Part shown: piece by piece, positions 52,817-62,511 of the stretch
Numbering within the stretch: position 1 is the stretch's first letter
How the letters are laid out: each line of letters opens with the position of its first letter
Source: Martinezella tropici
Lineage (GTDB): Bacteria > Pseudomonadota > Alphaproteobacteria > Rhizobiales > Rhizobiaceae
Assembly (NCBI RefSeq): GCF_003287875.1
Contig: NZ_QMKK01000019.1
Location: forward strand, 49,494 to 113,493
Reading direction: 5' to 3'
Length of the DNA: 64,000 nucleotides
The notes under the pieces: model-generated
Told to the model about the DNA's origin: nothing
Databases searched by the model: none
The model's input: only the letters and a program-made list of their open reading frames with translations
Program-made: the position numbers and the translations under genes

Positions 52817-53683
52817 TCAGGCGATCAGGTTCAGTCCGATACCCCAGGGGTCGCGCAGCGAAACGCCGCCGTCGCGTTTCTCGGTTTTGATCTCATGCTG
52901 CTCCAGGGCGGAGACGGCGCTATCGAGCGCGGCCTTGTCGTTGAACCGCAGCGTATAGTCGGAAAGACCGGTCATATGTTCGGAGCGCAGACCGGCGCCG
53001 CGGCTGTTCCATGTATTGGCGCCGAGATGATGGTGGTAGCCGCCCGTCGCAAGGAAGGTCGCGCCGGGATAGCGCGCGGCCATTACCTTCATGCCGAGCA
53101 CGTCGCGATAGAAGGCATTGGCTTCCGCCACATCGCCTACCTGCAGATGGATATGGCCGATGGCCGATCCCTCGGCCATGCCCTCCCAGCGGTCCTGCGG
53201 GGCGCTTTCGTAGAGCTTCTGCAGATCGAGCCGAAGCGTGGCCATCTCGACCGTGCCGTCGTTATGGAAGGTCCACTCATCGTGCGGCCGGTCGGCATAG
53301 ATCTCGATACCGTTACCTTCCGGATCGGAGAGATAGATGGCTTCGCTGACGATATGATCCGATGCGCCTTCCAGTACGACATTGTTTTGGGCGGCATGGC
53401 GAAGCCAGCGCGCCAGCTCGACGCGGCTCGGCATCAGAAAGGCGGTGTGGAAGAGGCCTGCGGCGGTCTTCGGCGCGCGCATCGCAGCCCGATCCGTCGT
53501 CAGTGTCAGCAAGGGATGGCCGGCAACGCCCAAGACCTCGCCGCTTGCTGTCTTCTCGATCACCTTCAGGCCGAGCATGTCCTGATAGAAACGCGACACC
53601 TGCGCAAGGTCGGTGACGACGAGGTGCGACTGGCCGACATAGGCGGGACGGGTCAGAGCATAGGAAGGGGCAGTTTCGGTCAT
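52817..53683 (-). CDS. VOC-fold protein, ring-cleaving dioxygenase-like (CatE type)
   Basis: 288 residues with two VOC modules. The first (YVGQSHLVVTDLAQVSRFYQDMLGLKV to EAIYLSDPEGNGIEIYAD) and the second (IGHIHLQVGDVAEANAFYRDVLGMKVM to SLRDPWGIGLNLIA) have the metal-ligand positions H19, the histidine in AIGHIHLQ, and acidic residues near each end. The order resembles extradiol dioxygenases such as catechol 2,3-dioxygenase, but several bacterial relatives are of unknown substrate. It is a single-gene unit with a terminator. Confidence 0.83.
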   Translation of the reverse strand: MTETAPSYALTRPAYVGQSHLVVTDLAQVSRFYQDMLGLKVIEKTASGEVLGVAGHPLLTLTTDRAAMRAPKTAAGLFHTAFLMPSRVELARWLRHAAQNNVVLEGASDHIVSEAIYLSDPEGNGIEIYADRPHDEWTFHNDGTVEMATLRLDLQKLYESAPQDRWEGMAEGSAIGHIHLQVGDVAEANAFYRDVLGMKVMAARYPGATFLATGGYHHHLGANTWNSRGAGLRSEHMTGLSDYTLRFNDKAALDSAVSALEQHEIKTEKRDGGVSLRDPWGIGLNLIA

Positions 53684-53992
53684 AGGATCAGTTCCAGCCT
53701 CGATACTTTAAAAAGGCAACCGGCGTCGGCGGCTATGGGCCGCCAGGGGCGGGGGAGTTTGCCGATTGATTGCCTCTTTGGATATCCTCTGCCCGCCGTA
53801 CTTGCAGTTGATATGGCGGATTTCGATTGTTCACAGAAGCCCATAAATTGCGGATTGAGCGTTCGCTTTCCATTGACGCATGCGGTGGGTGGGCCTCGTT
53901 TACGAAGATTGATCGATGCGCGCGTTTGGCGCAGTTGCTTCCTCTTCGCCCCGGTGCGAAGATCGAGTTCGGACGGAAGCGGACGGAGTTCA

Positions 53993-54661
53993 ATGACCGA
54001 GTATAGGGGCATCCGTTGGGCCTATGATCGCTATGAGATTATCGCCGACAGCATCGTCAATGGTGTCGGGGTCGTCTTTGCATTGATCGGCGCGACCGTA
54101 TTGATCTTCTATGCGACGGTTTGGAGCTCTCACGGAGAGATTGCAGCGGCCTGGATCTATGGGATCGGCCTGGTGCTGACGCTCGGAATGTCCTTCACCT
54201 ATAATCTCTGGCCGGTATCCAGGACGAAATGGTTTCTGCGCCGTTTCGACCACTCCTTCATCTATGTCCTGATCGCCGCCACCTACACGCCCTTTCTCGA
54301 GCGGGGGACCGGCGACCCGCTGTTGCTCGGCGTGCTGATCGCCGTCTGGGTCTTCGCCGCCTTCGGCATCATCCTGAAATGCCTGTTTCCAGGGCGCTAC
54401 GACCGATTGGCGATCCTGCTCTACCTGGCCATGGGCTGGAGCGGTATTTTGGTCGCCAAGTCGGTTTCCATGCATATCCCCTTCGCCTCGATGCTGCTCA
54501 TCATCATCGGCGGCGTGATCTATTCGCTTGGCGTAATCTTTCACGTCTGGGAAAAGTTGCGTTTCCAGAATGCCATCTGGCACGGCTTTGTCGTCGCCGC
54601 GGCCGCCGTGCATTATTCGGCGGTGCTGACCTGCTTCAGCCTGTCACCGGAAAGCTTTTGA
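53993..54661 (+). CDS. Haemolysin III/TrhA family membrane protein
   Basis: 222 residues with seven predicted membrane segments. YRGIRWAYDRYEIIADSIVNGVGVVFALIGATVLI has the start of the HlyIII/PAQR-like fold. LRRFDHSFIYVLIAATYTPFL contains a metal-ligand histidine, and IWHGFVVAAAAVHYSAVLTCF at the end supplies others (AxWH, VHY). The family is related to progestin/adiponectin receptors and may hydrolyse or sense lipids; activity as a haemolysin is not implied. GGACGGAG precedes ATG 53993. The 309-base gap before it (53684-53992) shows nothing I can recognise. Confidence 0.87.
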   Translation: MTEYRGIRWAYDRYEIIADSIVNGVGVVFALIGATVLIFYATVWSSHGEIAAAWIYGIGLVLTLGMSFTYNLWPVSRTKWFLRRFDHSFIYVLIAATYTPFLERGTGDPLLLGVLIAVWVFAAFGIILKCLFPGRYDRLAILLYLAMGWSGILVAKSVSMHIPFASMLLIIIGGVIYSLGVIFHVWEKLRFQNAIWHGFVVAAAAVHYSAVLTCFSLSPESF

Positions 54662-55151
54662 CGATCTCTGCCGTCGGCGTGCACTTCCTGGTCGAGCGCA
54701 GGCTGCGCACCAGGCGCATGACGATGGCATCGTAGCGCTGCATATCCGTTTTCGAATAGTCCATCTGGAAGAAGGCCGCCGCCCCATTGCAAAGGGCGAC
54801 GCCGCGGACATATACGATGCGCCCCTGCCTGGTGCCTGAGAAGCTGATGCCGCGCGAGTTCGATTTGGAATAGGAAATCTTCCAGCCGTCCTCCCTTGCC
54901 AGTGCCATGCGCCCATTCGCTTCCGAGGCAAAATCGCCATTGGCGATCATCGTGCTGAAAACCAGCAGCGTCGCCGAGCGGTCCGCCGGTGACAGCGCGA
55001 GCCGATCGGTATCCCCGGAAGGAGTTGCGAGATGGAATTCCGGCGGCAGCTCGATCGCATAGCCGAGACCGGCATTGTCATAGGACCGCCAATCCGCGGC
55101 AAAGGCCGAGGCGGGGGAAAGAAGCAGGAGTGCGATCAGACGGGCGAGCAT
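54636..55151 (-). CDS. Secreted protein of unknown function
   Basis: 171 residues. A signal peptide (MLARLIALLLLSPASAFAA) is followed by DWRSYDNAGLGYAIELPPEFHLATPSGDTDRLALSPADRSATLLVFS, which resembles small beta-rich exported proteins annotated as hypothetical in rhizobia. A cysteine pair (VALCNGAA and RKCTPTAEI) could form a disulfide. It overlaps the convergent haemolysin III-like gene by 26 bases. The family is not recognised. Confidence 0.72.
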   Translation of the reverse strand: MLARLIALLLLSPASAFAADWRSYDNAGLGYAIELPPEFHLATPSGDTDRLALSPADRSATLLVFSTMIANGDFASEANGRMALAREDGWKISYSKSNSRGISFSGTRQGRIVYVRGVALCNGAAAFFQMDYSKTDMQRYDAIVMRLVRSLRSTRKCTPTAEIVKSFPVTG

Positions 55152-55499
55152 TGCGGTTCCTGGGAGGCGGGATCTGCAAACCGGTCAAGAATAACGCATT
55201 TTTCGGCGGAAATTCCATAGCGATTGAAGATGCTGGCACAAATTAGCGCAAATTCGTTACAGCTTCATTGCGAGCTATGCGTAATTGGCGGTTTGTCTGG
55301 CCCCGCTGCCCGCAGTTTACGAAGCAGTCACGGGTCCAGCCGTTTGCAACGTCTGCAGGCCACCGTTTAAAAAGCCGATTTCAGTGGTTTACGTCCGGTT
55401 TTCCCTTTCCAGGGCTTGAGGCGATGTGCCCTTTCGCCTATCCCTTCAAGTCAGCTCCGGCATTGACGGATTCGATGATCATTCAACAAAGGGGGGGAC
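55152..55499 (+). promoter_or_regulatory. 348-base gap upstream of the Mrp operon
   Basis: No gene is supported here. It separates the divergent secreted-protein gene from mnhA and must hold the operon promoter. A GGGGGGG ribosome site ends the gap at 55491-55497, just before mnhA. I could not fix -35 or -10 elements with confidence. Confidence 0.4.
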
Positions 55500-57896
55500 A
55501 TGGCCGCCGCCACCGCGGGCCTGACATTCCTGGCACTATGCCTGCCCTTTCTCGGTGCATTGATCGCGCCCATCGCTGTTCGGCGGCTAGGTCATAATGC
55601 GGCCTGGCTCTTGGCGTTGCTTCCAGCGCTTTCCTTCATTCATTTCGTCGGCTTTCTTCCTGCAATCGCGGCCGGGCAGGCTGAATTGGGCGGCTTCGAT
55701 TGGGTGCCAAGCCTCAATCTGCGGTTTTCCTGGCTGATTGACGGCCTGTCGCTGACCTTCGCGCTGCTCATCACTGGCATCGGCACGCTGATCGTCCTCT
55801 ATGCCGGCGGCTATCTGAAGGGGCATGTCGATCTCGGCCGCTTCTTCTCCTTCATCTTCCTCTTCATGGGCTCGATGCTCGGCCTCGTCGTCTCGGATGG
55901 CTTCTTGACGCTCTTCGTCTTCTGGGAGCTGACCTCGATCACCTCCTTCCTGCTGATCGGTTTTGATCATCAGCGGGAAGCCTCGCGCCGGGCGGCGCTG
56001 CAGGCGCTGGTCGTGACCGGCGGCGGAGGGCTGCTGCTGTTGGCAGGCCTGCTGCTGCTCTGGCAGATAACCGGCATCGCCGCGATGTCCGACCTGTTGA
56101 AAGCCGGCGATCTCGTGCGTGCGAGTCCGCTCTACCTTGCAGCCCTGATCCTGGTGCTTGGCGGCGCCCTCACCAAATCGGCGCAGTTTCCGTTCCATTT
56201 CTGGCTGCCGAATGCCATGGAAGCGCCGACTCCCGTTTCGGCCTACCTTCACTCGGCAACCATGGTGAAGGCGGGCGTCTATCTTGTGATGCGGCTCAAT
56301 CCCGTCCTCGGCGGTACGACGGCCTGGCAGGCCATCCTTCCGCTTTTTGGTGCCGCCACGCTGCTCGTCGGAACCTTGCTTGCCATCCGCCAGACCGATC
56401 TGAAGCTGAAGCTCGCCTATACGACGGTTTCCTCGCTCGGCCTGCTGGTCATGCTCACTGGCTTCGGCACGGATTATGCCATCGAAGCAGCTGTCCTCTA
56501 TCTGGTGGCGCATTCGCTGTTCAAGGGCGCGCTTTTCATGGTCGCCGGCATCGTCGATCATGAGACGGGAACACGCGACATCACCCGGCTGGGCGGCTTG
56601 CGCTCGGCCATGCCGCTGACCTTTGCCGCCGCTCTGGTTGCAGCGGTCTCGATGGGGGGGCTGCCGCCGGCTTTCGGTTTCCTCGCCAAGGAAGAGATCT
56701 ATGCCGCGCTGGCACAGGCATCGCCCGCCGCGATCATCCTGACGATCATCGCCGTGGCCGGCAACGCGCTGATGTTCGCCATCGCCTTCGCCGTCGCGCT
56801 GAAGCCTTTCCTGGGGCCGCTGACCGAGACGCCACGCCATCCGCATGAAGCGCCGCCCTTGCTTTGGCTCGGGCCGGTGACACTTGCCTTGCTCGGCATT
56901 GCTTCGGCCTTGTTCGCACCCTTATGGCACGTTTACATCTCCTCACCGATGGCAAGCGCTGTCAGCGGCAAAGGTTTACAGATCGCAGTTTCGCTGACTC
57001 CGCATATCGGCCTGCCTCTGGCACTCTCCATCGTGACCGTGCTGATCGGCATCCTTGTCTATTGGCAGCTCGATCGCGCCCGTTTTTTCATGTCTGTGGT
57101 CCTGCGAATGCTGGGACCGGGCCCGGATCGCGGTTTCGACGGGTTCATCTCCGGCCTGGTGCGGCTCTCACACGTCGTCTCGCGTTTCCTGCAGCCCGGG
57201 CGGCTGGAAATCTATGTCGCCGTCACCTTCCTCTGCCTTGCGGCGATGCTGCTGATCCCCCTCGTGATCCACGGCGAATTGCCTCATGTGCCTGCCTGGC
57301 CGGACCTGCAGTGGCACGAGGCGGCGATCTTCCTGATCGCCATCATCGGTGTTGCCGCAGTCGTCTTCGCGCGGGACCGGCTGACGGCCATTGTTTCGCT
57401 CGGCATTCAGGGATTTGCCGTCGCCGTCATCTTTCTCTTGTTCGGGGCACCGGATCTGTCCTTCACGCAGTTCATGGTCGAGACCCTTTCGGTCGTGATC
57501 CTGGCCCTGGTGATGACGCGCCTGCGCCTCTCGCCTTCGGATCACCGGCCGCCGCTCGCCAGGGTCGCTCATGCCGTATTGGCGATCGCCTGCGGCATCG
57601 GCTTTGCGCTTCTGCTGCTGAAGGCGACCCAGGCACCGTTCGACCTGACGCTGACGGCCTTCTTCAATCAATATTCGAAGCTGATCGCGCATGGCGATAA
57701 TGTGGTGAATGTCATCATCGTCGATTTCCGCGGCACGGACACGCTCGGCGAGATTGCCGTCGTCGCCGTGACCGGCCTTGCGATCCTGGCGCTGATCCGC
57801 ATCCGTGCCGGCGGCGAGCGTAAGCTTGCAACCAACGACCCAGATCTTGAGGAAAAGGCCGGTCTCGGCGAAAGGATGGAGGCCGAGCGCTCGTGA
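55500..57896 (+). CDS. mnhA: Na+/H+ antiporter subunit MrpA (MnhA/PhaA)
   Basis: 798 residues, the length of a free-standing MrpA rather than the MrpA-B fusion found in some systems. It has many membrane segments of the NuoL/ND5-like proton-channel type: [75 protein letters not shown], and [27 protein letters not shown]. The C-terminal MbhD-like domain is near [25 protein letters not shown]. Subunit of the multi-protein Mrp complex that exchanges cytoplasmic Na+ (or K+) for protons, used in alkaline or salt stress. First gene of a seven-gene operon. Confidence 0.95.
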   Translation: MAAATAGLTFLALCLPFLGALIAPIAVRRLGHNAAWLLALLPALSFIHFVGFLPAIAAGQAELGGFDWVPSLNLRFSWLIDGLSLTFALLITGIGTLIVLYAGGYLKGHVDLGRFFSFIFLFMGSMLGLVVSDGFLTLFVFWELTSITSFLLIGFDHQREASRRAALQALVVTGGGGLLLLAGLLLLWQITGIAAMSDLLKAGDLVRASPLYLAALILVLGGALTKSAQFPFHFWLPNAMEAPTPVSAYLHSATMVKAGVYLVMRLNPVLGGTTAWQAILPLFGAATLLVGTLLAIRQTDLKLKLAYTTVSSLGLLVMLTGFGTDYAIEAAVLYLVAHSLFKGALFMVAGIVDHETGTRDITRLGGLRSAMPLTFAAALVAAVSMGGLPPAFGFLAKEEIYAALAQASPAAIILTIIAVAGNALMFAIAFAVALKPFLGPLTETPRHPHEAPPLLWLGPVTLALLGIASALFAPLWHVYISSPMASAVSGKGLQIAVSLTPHIGLPLALSIVTVLIGILVYWQLDRARFFMSVVLRMLGPGPDRGFDGFISGLVRLSHVVSRFLQPGRLEIYVAVTFLCLAAMLLIPLVIHGELPHVPAWPDLQWHEAAIFLIAIIGVAAVVFARDRLTAIVSLGIQGFAVAVIFLLFGAPDLSFTQFMVETLSVVILALVMTRLRLSPSDHRPPLARVAHAVLAIACGIGFALLLLKATQAPFDLTLTAFFNQYSKLIAHGDNVVNVIIVDFRGTDTLGEIAVVAVTGLAILALIRIRAGGERKLATNDPDLEEKAGLGERMEAERS

Positions 57897-58312
57897 ACAC
57901 GCTGATCTTCCGCACCGCCGCGCCGTTTCTGACCGCCCTGATGCTGCTTTTTTCCGTTTTCGTGCTGCTGCGCGGCCATAACGAACCCGGCGGCGGCTTT
58001 ATCGGCGGCCTCATCGCAGCGTCGGCCCTGGCGATCTATGGTATTGCCTGTGGCGTCACGGCGGTCCGGCAAGCCATTATTTTTCATCCGCTGGCGATTG
58101 CCGGTTTCGGTCTGCTGGCGGCAACCCTCGCCGGTTTTGTGTCCGTCTTTTCCGGCGTGCCGTTCATGACCGGCCTTTGGATCTATCCGCATCTCTTCGG
58201 CGTCGAGGTGCCGCTTTCGACCGTCATGCTCTTCGATATCGGTGTCTATCTGGTCGTCGTTGGAGCCATTACTTCGATCGCGCTGGCGCTCGAAGAGCGG
58301 GAGGCGGATTGA
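57893..58312 (+). CDS. mnhB: Na+/H+ antiporter subunit MrpB
   Basis: 139 residues, four membrane segments. [49 protein letters not shown] is the MnhB signature. A GTG start overlaps the mnhA stop by four bases, so translation is coupled. It assembles with MrpA in the membrane. Confidence 0.93.
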   Translation: MNTLIFRTAAPFLTALMLLFSVFVLLRGHNEPGGGFIGGLIAASALAIYGIACGVTAVRQAIIFHPLAIAGFGLLAATLAGFVSVFSGVPFMTGLWIYPHLFGVEVPLSTVMLFDIGVYLVVVGAITSIALALEEREAD

Positions 58313-58689
58313 TGGAGGTCGTCTTTGCCCTCGTCGTCGGCCTCTTCTTCGCCGCCGCGATCTATCTGATGCTGTCGAAATTCTCGATCCGCATCATGCT
58401 CGGCATCGCCATTCTCGGCAATGCCGTCAATCTTCTGCTTTTTACCGCCGGCCGGGTCACGCCCGAAGTGCCTCCCATCATCCGGAAAGGGGCGAGCACG
58501 CTCGACAACGCAGCCGCCAATCCGCTGCCGCAAGCCTTGATCCTGACGGCGATCGTCATCTCCTTTTCATTCCTTGCCTTTCTGCTTGTCCTGACCTACC
58601 GCGCCTATCAGGACTTAAGGACCGACAATACGGGCGAGATGCTCGTGGCCGAACCGGACGAGCGGCCGTTGCCGCCCCTGGGATACTGA
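58312..58689 (+). CDS. mnhC: Na+/H+ antiporter subunit MrpC
   Basis: 125 residues, three membrane segments of the NuoK-like type: VVFALVVGLFFAAAIYLMLSKFSIRIMLGIAILGNAVNLLLFTAGR, then NPLPQALILTAIVISFSFLAFLLVLTYRAYQ. The ATG shares one base with the mnhB stop (TGATG). Confidence 0.93.
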   Translation: MEVVFALVVGLFFAAAIYLMLSKFSIRIMLGIAILGNAVNLLLFTAGRVTPEVPPIIRKGASTLDNAAANPLPQALILTAIVISFSFLAFLLVLTYRAYQDLRTDNTGEMLVAEPDERPLPPLGY

Positions 58690-58693
58690 CGCG

Positions 58694-60256
58694 ATGGCCG
58701 GCCTACCCGATATTCCCGTCGATCTCTTCGCCGCGCTGGTTGCCGCACCCGTGCCTGTGGGCCATTGGCTTGTCATCCTGCCGGTCGCCTTGTGCATCGG
58801 GCTCGGGGCGATTCTGCTGATGTTGCGCAACCGTACCGAATGGCATGCCGCGATCGCTATTCCCGGTCTCGTACTGCTGGTGCTGATCGACGCTGCCTTG
58901 CTCTATAAGGTCGTCGACGAGGGCGCCGTCACGATGGTCATGGGACGATGGCTGCCGCCTTTCGGCATCGCCTTCAGCGTCGATATTTTCGGCGCGCTCA
59001 TGGCCCTGACGGCAGCCATTGTCGCCCTGTTGGCGAGCTTCTACTCGCTCGGCGAAATCACCGTGAGCGGGCGGCGATATGGTTTTTTCCCTTTTCTGAT
59101 GCTGTTGCTGGCTGGCGTCAGCGGCGCCTTCCTGACGGGCGACGTCTTCAATCTCTATGTCTGGTTCGAGGTGCTGCTGATCTCGTCTTTCGGCCTGCTG
59201 ATCCTCGGCTCGGAGCGCGAGCAGATCGATGGCGCATTGAAATACGCCGTCCTCAATCTCATCGCCACCACGCTGTTCCTCGTCTCCGTCGGCTATCTCT
59301 ACGCCGTCTTCGGTACGCTCAACATGGCCGATATCGCCATGAAGGCGAGGGCGGGTGAGAGCAATGCGCCGCTGACGACCCTGGCAGGCCTGTTCCTGTT
59401 GGCCTTCGGCATGAAGGCGGCAGCCTTCCCGGTCAATTTCTGGCTCCCGGCTTCCTATCACACCCCCCGCATCACCGTTTCGGCGCTCTTCGCCGGCTTG
59501 CTGACCAAGGTCGGCATCTATGCCCTCATCCGGGTTTTGGTTATGCTGCTGCCTGTCGAGCGGGCAGGGCTCGGTCCGCTGGTCACGGTCATCGCCATCG
59601 CGACCATGCTCGTCGGGGTTATGGGTGCGCTCGGGGCAAACGATGTCAGGCGCATGCTCGGCTATATCGTCATATCGGGCATCGGTACGATGCTGGCTGG
59701 CGTTGCCCTCGGCAATGCCGATGGCCTCAGCGGCGCGATCTTCTATGCGCTGCATTCGATGGTGCTGATGACCGCGCTCTATCTGCTTGCAGGGCAGGCG
59801 GCTCGGCTCGGCGGCAGCTTTTCACTCACGGCTCTCGGCGGGCTCTATCGGCAGAGCGGCTGGTTTGCCGGTCTTTCGCTGGTGCTCTTCTTCGCCGTCA
59901 GCGGTCTGCCGCCCTTTTCGGGCTTCTGGCCAAAGGTCGTACTGGTGAAGGCCGCGCTCGCAACGGGCGCCTGGTGGCTCGCCGCAACAATCTTGCTGGC
60001 CGGTTTCCTGACAACGATCGTTTTCGGGCGGGTGTTCCTGCTCGCTTATTGGCGACCCGCGGCGGGCGATAGCGTCGCGGCGGAGCCGATCAGGTGGCAG
60101 GCCGCTTTGCCGCTTCTTGCTCTTTCGCTGCTTGTCATCGGCTTCGGCCTGTTTCCGGAACGGCTCCTGCACCTGACCCAGGCGGCGGCCGCCGGCCTCG
60201 AGCAGCCATCGGCCTATCTGCACTCCGTCTTTCCCGCGGCAGGAGGCGCTCGATGA
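58694..60256 (+). CDS. mnhD: Na+/H+ antiporter subunit MrpD
   Basis: 520 residues. A second NuoM/N-like ion channel: SFGLLILGSEREQIDGALKYAVLNLIATTLFLVSVGYLY, AFGMKAAAFPVNFWLPASYHTPRITVSALFAGLLTKVGIYALIRV, and ALHSMVLMTALYLLAGQAARLGGSFSLTALGGLYRQSGWFAGL. It carries the proton pathway opposite MrpA. It starts four bases after mnhC and its stop overlaps mnhE. Confidence 0.95.
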   Translation: MAGLPDIPVDLFAALVAAPVPVGHWLVILPVALCIGLGAILLMLRNRTEWHAAIAIPGLVLLVLIDAALLYKVVDEGAVTMVMGRWLPPFGIAFSVDIFGALMALTAAIVALLASFYSLGEITVSGRRYGFFPFLMLLLAGVSGAFLTGDVFNLYVWFEVLLISSFGLLILGSEREQIDGALKYAVLNLIATTLFLVSVGYLYAVFGTLNMADIAMKARAGESNAPLTTLAGLFLLAFGMKAAAFPVNFWLPASYHTPRITVSALFAGLLTKVGIYALIRVLVMLLPVERAGLGPLVTVIAIATMLVGVMGALGANDVRRMLGYIVISGIGTMLAGVALGNADGLSGAIFYALHSMVLMTALYLLAGQAARLGGSFSLTALGGLYRQSGWFAGLSLVLFFAVSGLPPFSGFWPKVVLVKAALATGAWWLAATILLAGFLTTIVFGRVFLLAYWRPAAGDSVAAEPIRWQAALPLLALSLLVIGFGLFPERLLHLTQAAAAGLEQPSAYLHSVFPAAGGAR

Positions 60257-60726
60257 TTCTCTTCATCTTCAATCTGCTGCTTGCCATCGTCTGGGTTGCC
60301 GTAACCGGCAGTGCTTCCTTCATCAATCTGGTCTTCGGCTTCGTCCTTGCGGCGATTGCGCTCGCGATCGTGCGATCATCCTACGGAGGCGTACTCTATC
60401 TCGGGCGTGCTCGCCGCATCCTCGCGCTCGTGGTACTGTTCATATGCGAGCTCGCAAAGTCCGTCTGGGCTGTTGCCGTGGCCGTCATGAGCCCCAGGAT
60501 CGATGTGAAGCCCGGGATTTTCGCCTTTCCCCTGACGGTCGACCGCGATTTTGAAATCACGCTGCTTGCCAACCTCATCACGCTGACGCCGGGCACGCTA
60601 TCGGTCGACGTCTCGGATGACCGCAGGATGCTTTATGTCCATGCGCTCGATTGCTCCGATCCGGAAGCCATCAGGCGCGGCATCGCCGACGGCTTCGAGC
60701 GCCGCATCATGGAGGCTTTCCGATGA
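60253..60726 (+). CDS. mnhE: Na+/H+ antiporter subunit MrpE
   Basis: 157 residues. Two or three N-terminal membrane segments ([36 protein letters not shown]) are followed by the soluble MrpE tail with [42 protein letters not shown]. Overlaps both neighbours by four bases. Confidence 0.94.
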   Translation: MILFIFNLLLAIVWVAVTGSASFINLVFGFVLAAIALAIVRSSYGGVLYLGRARRILALVVLFICELAKSVWAVAVAVMSPRIDVKPGIFAFPLTVDRDFEITLLANLITLTPGTLSVDVSDDRRMLYVHALDCSDPEAIRRGIADGFERRIMEAFR

Positions 60727-61100
60727 TGGTCGCATCTATCGTTTCGGCTGCAGCAATGGTGGCGCTGGGCATACTGAGCATCGCCTTCCTGTTCACCGTG
60801 TATCGCGTGGTTGCCGGTCCGACATTGCCGGATCGGGTTCTGGCGCTCGATATGCTGGTGGCGATCGCCATCGGCTTCATTGCCGTCATCGCCATCAAGA
60901 CCGGCTTCACGCTTTACATCGATATTGCCATTTCGCTGGGCCTCGTCGGTTTCCTCGCCACTGTCGCCTTCGCCCGGTTCATCCTGACGCGGGCGCAACC
61001 CGATGTTTCGAGCCGGCATGCTGCACGCCCGGAAACTATCGGCGCTTCCGAAAGCAAGAAGACGCGCAAGCGGAACAAGCAACGGAAGGGAGGGCGTTGA
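60723..61100 (+). CDS. mnhF: Na+/H+ antiporter subunit MrpF
   Basis: 125 residues. Three membrane segments: [84 protein letters not shown] basic tail ([16 protein letters not shown]) extends into the cytoplasm, longer than usual. Its stop shares one base with the mnhG ATG. Confidence 0.93.
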   Translation: MMVASIVSAAAMVALGILSIAFLFTVYRVVAGPTLPDRVLALDMLVAIAIGFIAVIAIKTGFTLYIDIAISLGLVGFLATVAFARFILTRAQPDVSSRHAARPETIGASESKKTRKRNKQRKGGR

Positions 61101-61465
61101 TGGATTTGCTTTGGGCTATCCTGGTCGCCATGCTTCTGTTGGCTGGCGCATTGTTCTCGCTTATTGCCGCCATCGGCATTGTTCGCCTTCCGGATCTCTA
61201 CAGCCGCATGCATGCGGCATCGAAGGCAGGCACGGTTGGTTCCGGCCTATTGCTACTTGCGGTTGGCATTCATTCGCAGGACCTGTCGATATTGGCGCGG
61301 GCGCTGGCCGGATTTGTCTTTTTCGTATTGACCGCACCGATTTCGGCACATCTTCTTGCGCGTGCGGCGCACAAGGCGGGGCATCGCTTGACGGCGCCTT
61401 CCGTACGCGACGAATTGGTGCGGCACCAGCAGCTCGCGAAACACGGGAATGGAAAAAAGGGCTAA
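61100..61465 (+). CDS. mnhG: Na+/H+ antiporter subunit MrpG
   Basis: 121 residues. Three membrane segments with [40 protein letters not shown] and [23 protein letters not shown], the MnhG pattern. It closes the operon. No clear terminator follows; AT-rich sequence begins at 61466. Confidence 0.94.
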   Translation: MDLLWAILVAMLLLAGALFSLIAAIGIVRLPDLYSRMHAASKAGTVGSGLLLLAVGIHSQDLSILARALAGFVFFVLTAPISAHLLARAAHKAGHRLTAPSVRDELVRHQQLAKHGNGKKG

Positions 61466-61995
61466 CAAACGCAGAAATTGTTAATGAAGGAATATCTGTT
61501 CGCGTTATTAGTTATCCATTTTTTAGTAGATGAATTTTTTGCGAAGAAATGTTGGGATTAAAAACTGGACATTTGGGTAAAGAGTGCTAATTCAGATTCA
61601 AGTAGAGTTCTGATGTTAAGTTAGTCTCGACCGGGTTTAAGCTCTCAATGCTTTTATCTTTCCTTGATACAAAGCTGAGCAAAACTTTGTTCCGATCAGC
61701 GATTAGAGATCGCTATCGTGGTCGCTAATTCTGATATCAGGCGGCAAGAGGCGGTTTTCCCTCGCGTGAAATCTAGGGGTGGATTTCATGCGATAAGAAA
61801 TATGGCGTTATGCACCGTTTTCTTGCTGATGGCTGCTACGAATACGAGCAATACGTTTGCGCGAATTGCTCGGCGCTGGGAAACTCCGGGATCAGCAGAT
61901 TTCCGAAGTCAGGCGCAGATTATACAGCAACGCTGTGCCCTGCGCTCTCTTTTGGGGCGCGGCGCGGCAAGCAAGCCGATGAACAGGAGAACACA
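61466..61995 (+). promoter_or_regulatory. 530-base AT-rich rosR upstream region
   Basis: No gene is supported in this gap, which is clearly richer in A and T than its surroundings up to about 61740. It contains a perfect hairpin (AGCGAT at 61698-61703 against ATCGCT at 61709-61714) and the inverted repeat at 61763-61792. Long rosR/mucR upstream regions with several control sites are known in rhizobia. Open frames inside it (for example from 61718 and 61810) lack ribosome sites and family resemblance. Confidence 0.6.
61763..61792. promoter_or_regulatory. Inverted repeat upstream of rosR, candidate autoregulatory site
   Basis: CGCGTGAAATC (61763-61773) and GATTTCATGCG (61782-61792) are inverted copies with one mismatch and an eight-base spacer. 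It lies 204 bases before the rosR ATG. RosR/MucR proteins are known to repress their own genes; whether this site is theirs is inferred. Confidence 0.5.
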
Positions 61996-62427
61996 ATGAC
62001 AGATGCGGCCCTTGGCAACGGGCAGGAGTTACTGGTTGAACTGACCGCCGACATCGTTGCGGCCTATGTCAGCAACCATGTCGTACCGGTTAGCGACCTT
62101 CCGAACTTGATTTCCGACGTACATTCCGCCTTGAGCAACACCTCGGCTCCGGCTCCTGCCGTAACCGTGGTCGAAAAGCAGAAGCCGGCCGTATCGGTTC
62201 GCAAGTCCGTGCAGGATGATCAGATCACCTGCTTGGAATGTGGCGGCAGCTTCAAGTCGCTGAAGCGCCATCTTATGACCCATCACGGTCTTTCGCCGGA
62301 AGAATATCGCGAGAAGTGGGATCTGGCCGCCGATTATCCGATGGTGGCACCGGCTTATGCCGAAGCCCGTTCGCGCCTTGCAAAGGAAATGGGTCTCGGC
62401 CAGCGCCGCAAGCGCGGCGGCCGCTGA
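61996..62427 (+). CDS. rosR: RosR/MucR zinc-finger transcriptional regulator
   Basis: 143 residues, the size of rhizobial RosR. The N-terminal helices are [36 protein letters not shown]. The prokaryotic zinc finger is [32 protein letters not shown], with C79, C82, H92 and H96 or H97. A basic tail ([10 protein letters not shown]) ends it. Ros/MucR proteins repress and activate exopolysaccharide, motility and nodulation-related genes. AGGAGAAC precedes ATG 61996; the frame continues upstream without such a site. Its terminator is interrupted by the insertion sequence. Confidence 0.93.
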   Translation: MTDAALGNGQELLVELTADIVAAYVSNHVVPVSDLPNLISDVHSALSNTSAPAPAVTVVEKQKPAVSVRKSVQDDQITCLECGGSFKSLKRHLMTHHGLSPEEYREKWDLAADYPMVAPAYAEARSRLAKEMGLGQRRKRGGR

Positions 62428-62445
62428 GAGTTCATTACTGATCAA

Positions 62446-62471
62446 AGAAAAACCCGGCTCTCAAGCCGGCT
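62446..62471 (+). terminator. rosR terminator, interrupted by the IS
   Basis: An A-rich run and CCGGCT (62454-62459) pair with AGCCGG (62464-62469) across CTCA. The expected GTTTTT tail, matching the AAAAAC before the stem, is absent because the insertion sequence begins at 62472, two bases after the stem. Confidence 0.65.
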
Positions 62472-62484
62472 CAGACTGCTGACA

Positions 62485-62511
62485 AACCTCTGGCGTCAGC
62501 CGGAGGTTTTT
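62485..62511 (+). promoter_or_regulatory. Hairpin at IS left end covering the transposase ribosome site
   Basis: AACCTCTGGC (62485-62494) pairs with GCCGGAGGTT (62499-62508) with one mismatch, followed by TTT. The stem contains GGAGG (62502-62506), the only ribosome-binding sequence for the transposase. In a transcript entering from rosR the stem would hide that site. Confidence 0.65.

Noticed and set aside
52808..53992. Upstream extension of the haemolysin III-like frame
   Set aside because: The extension runs antisense through the VOC gene and has no ribosome site; the true start is at 53993.
55587..56846. A 419-codon minus-strand frame, rich in charged residues
   Set aside because: Antisense to mnhA; the composition is the usual complement of membrane-protein codons.
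58703..59755. A 350-codon minus-strand frame
   Set aside because: Antisense to mnhD; same reason.
61718..61999. Small frame in the rosR upstream region
   Set aside because: No ribosome site, no family resemblance, and it overlaps the rosR start and an inverted repeat.
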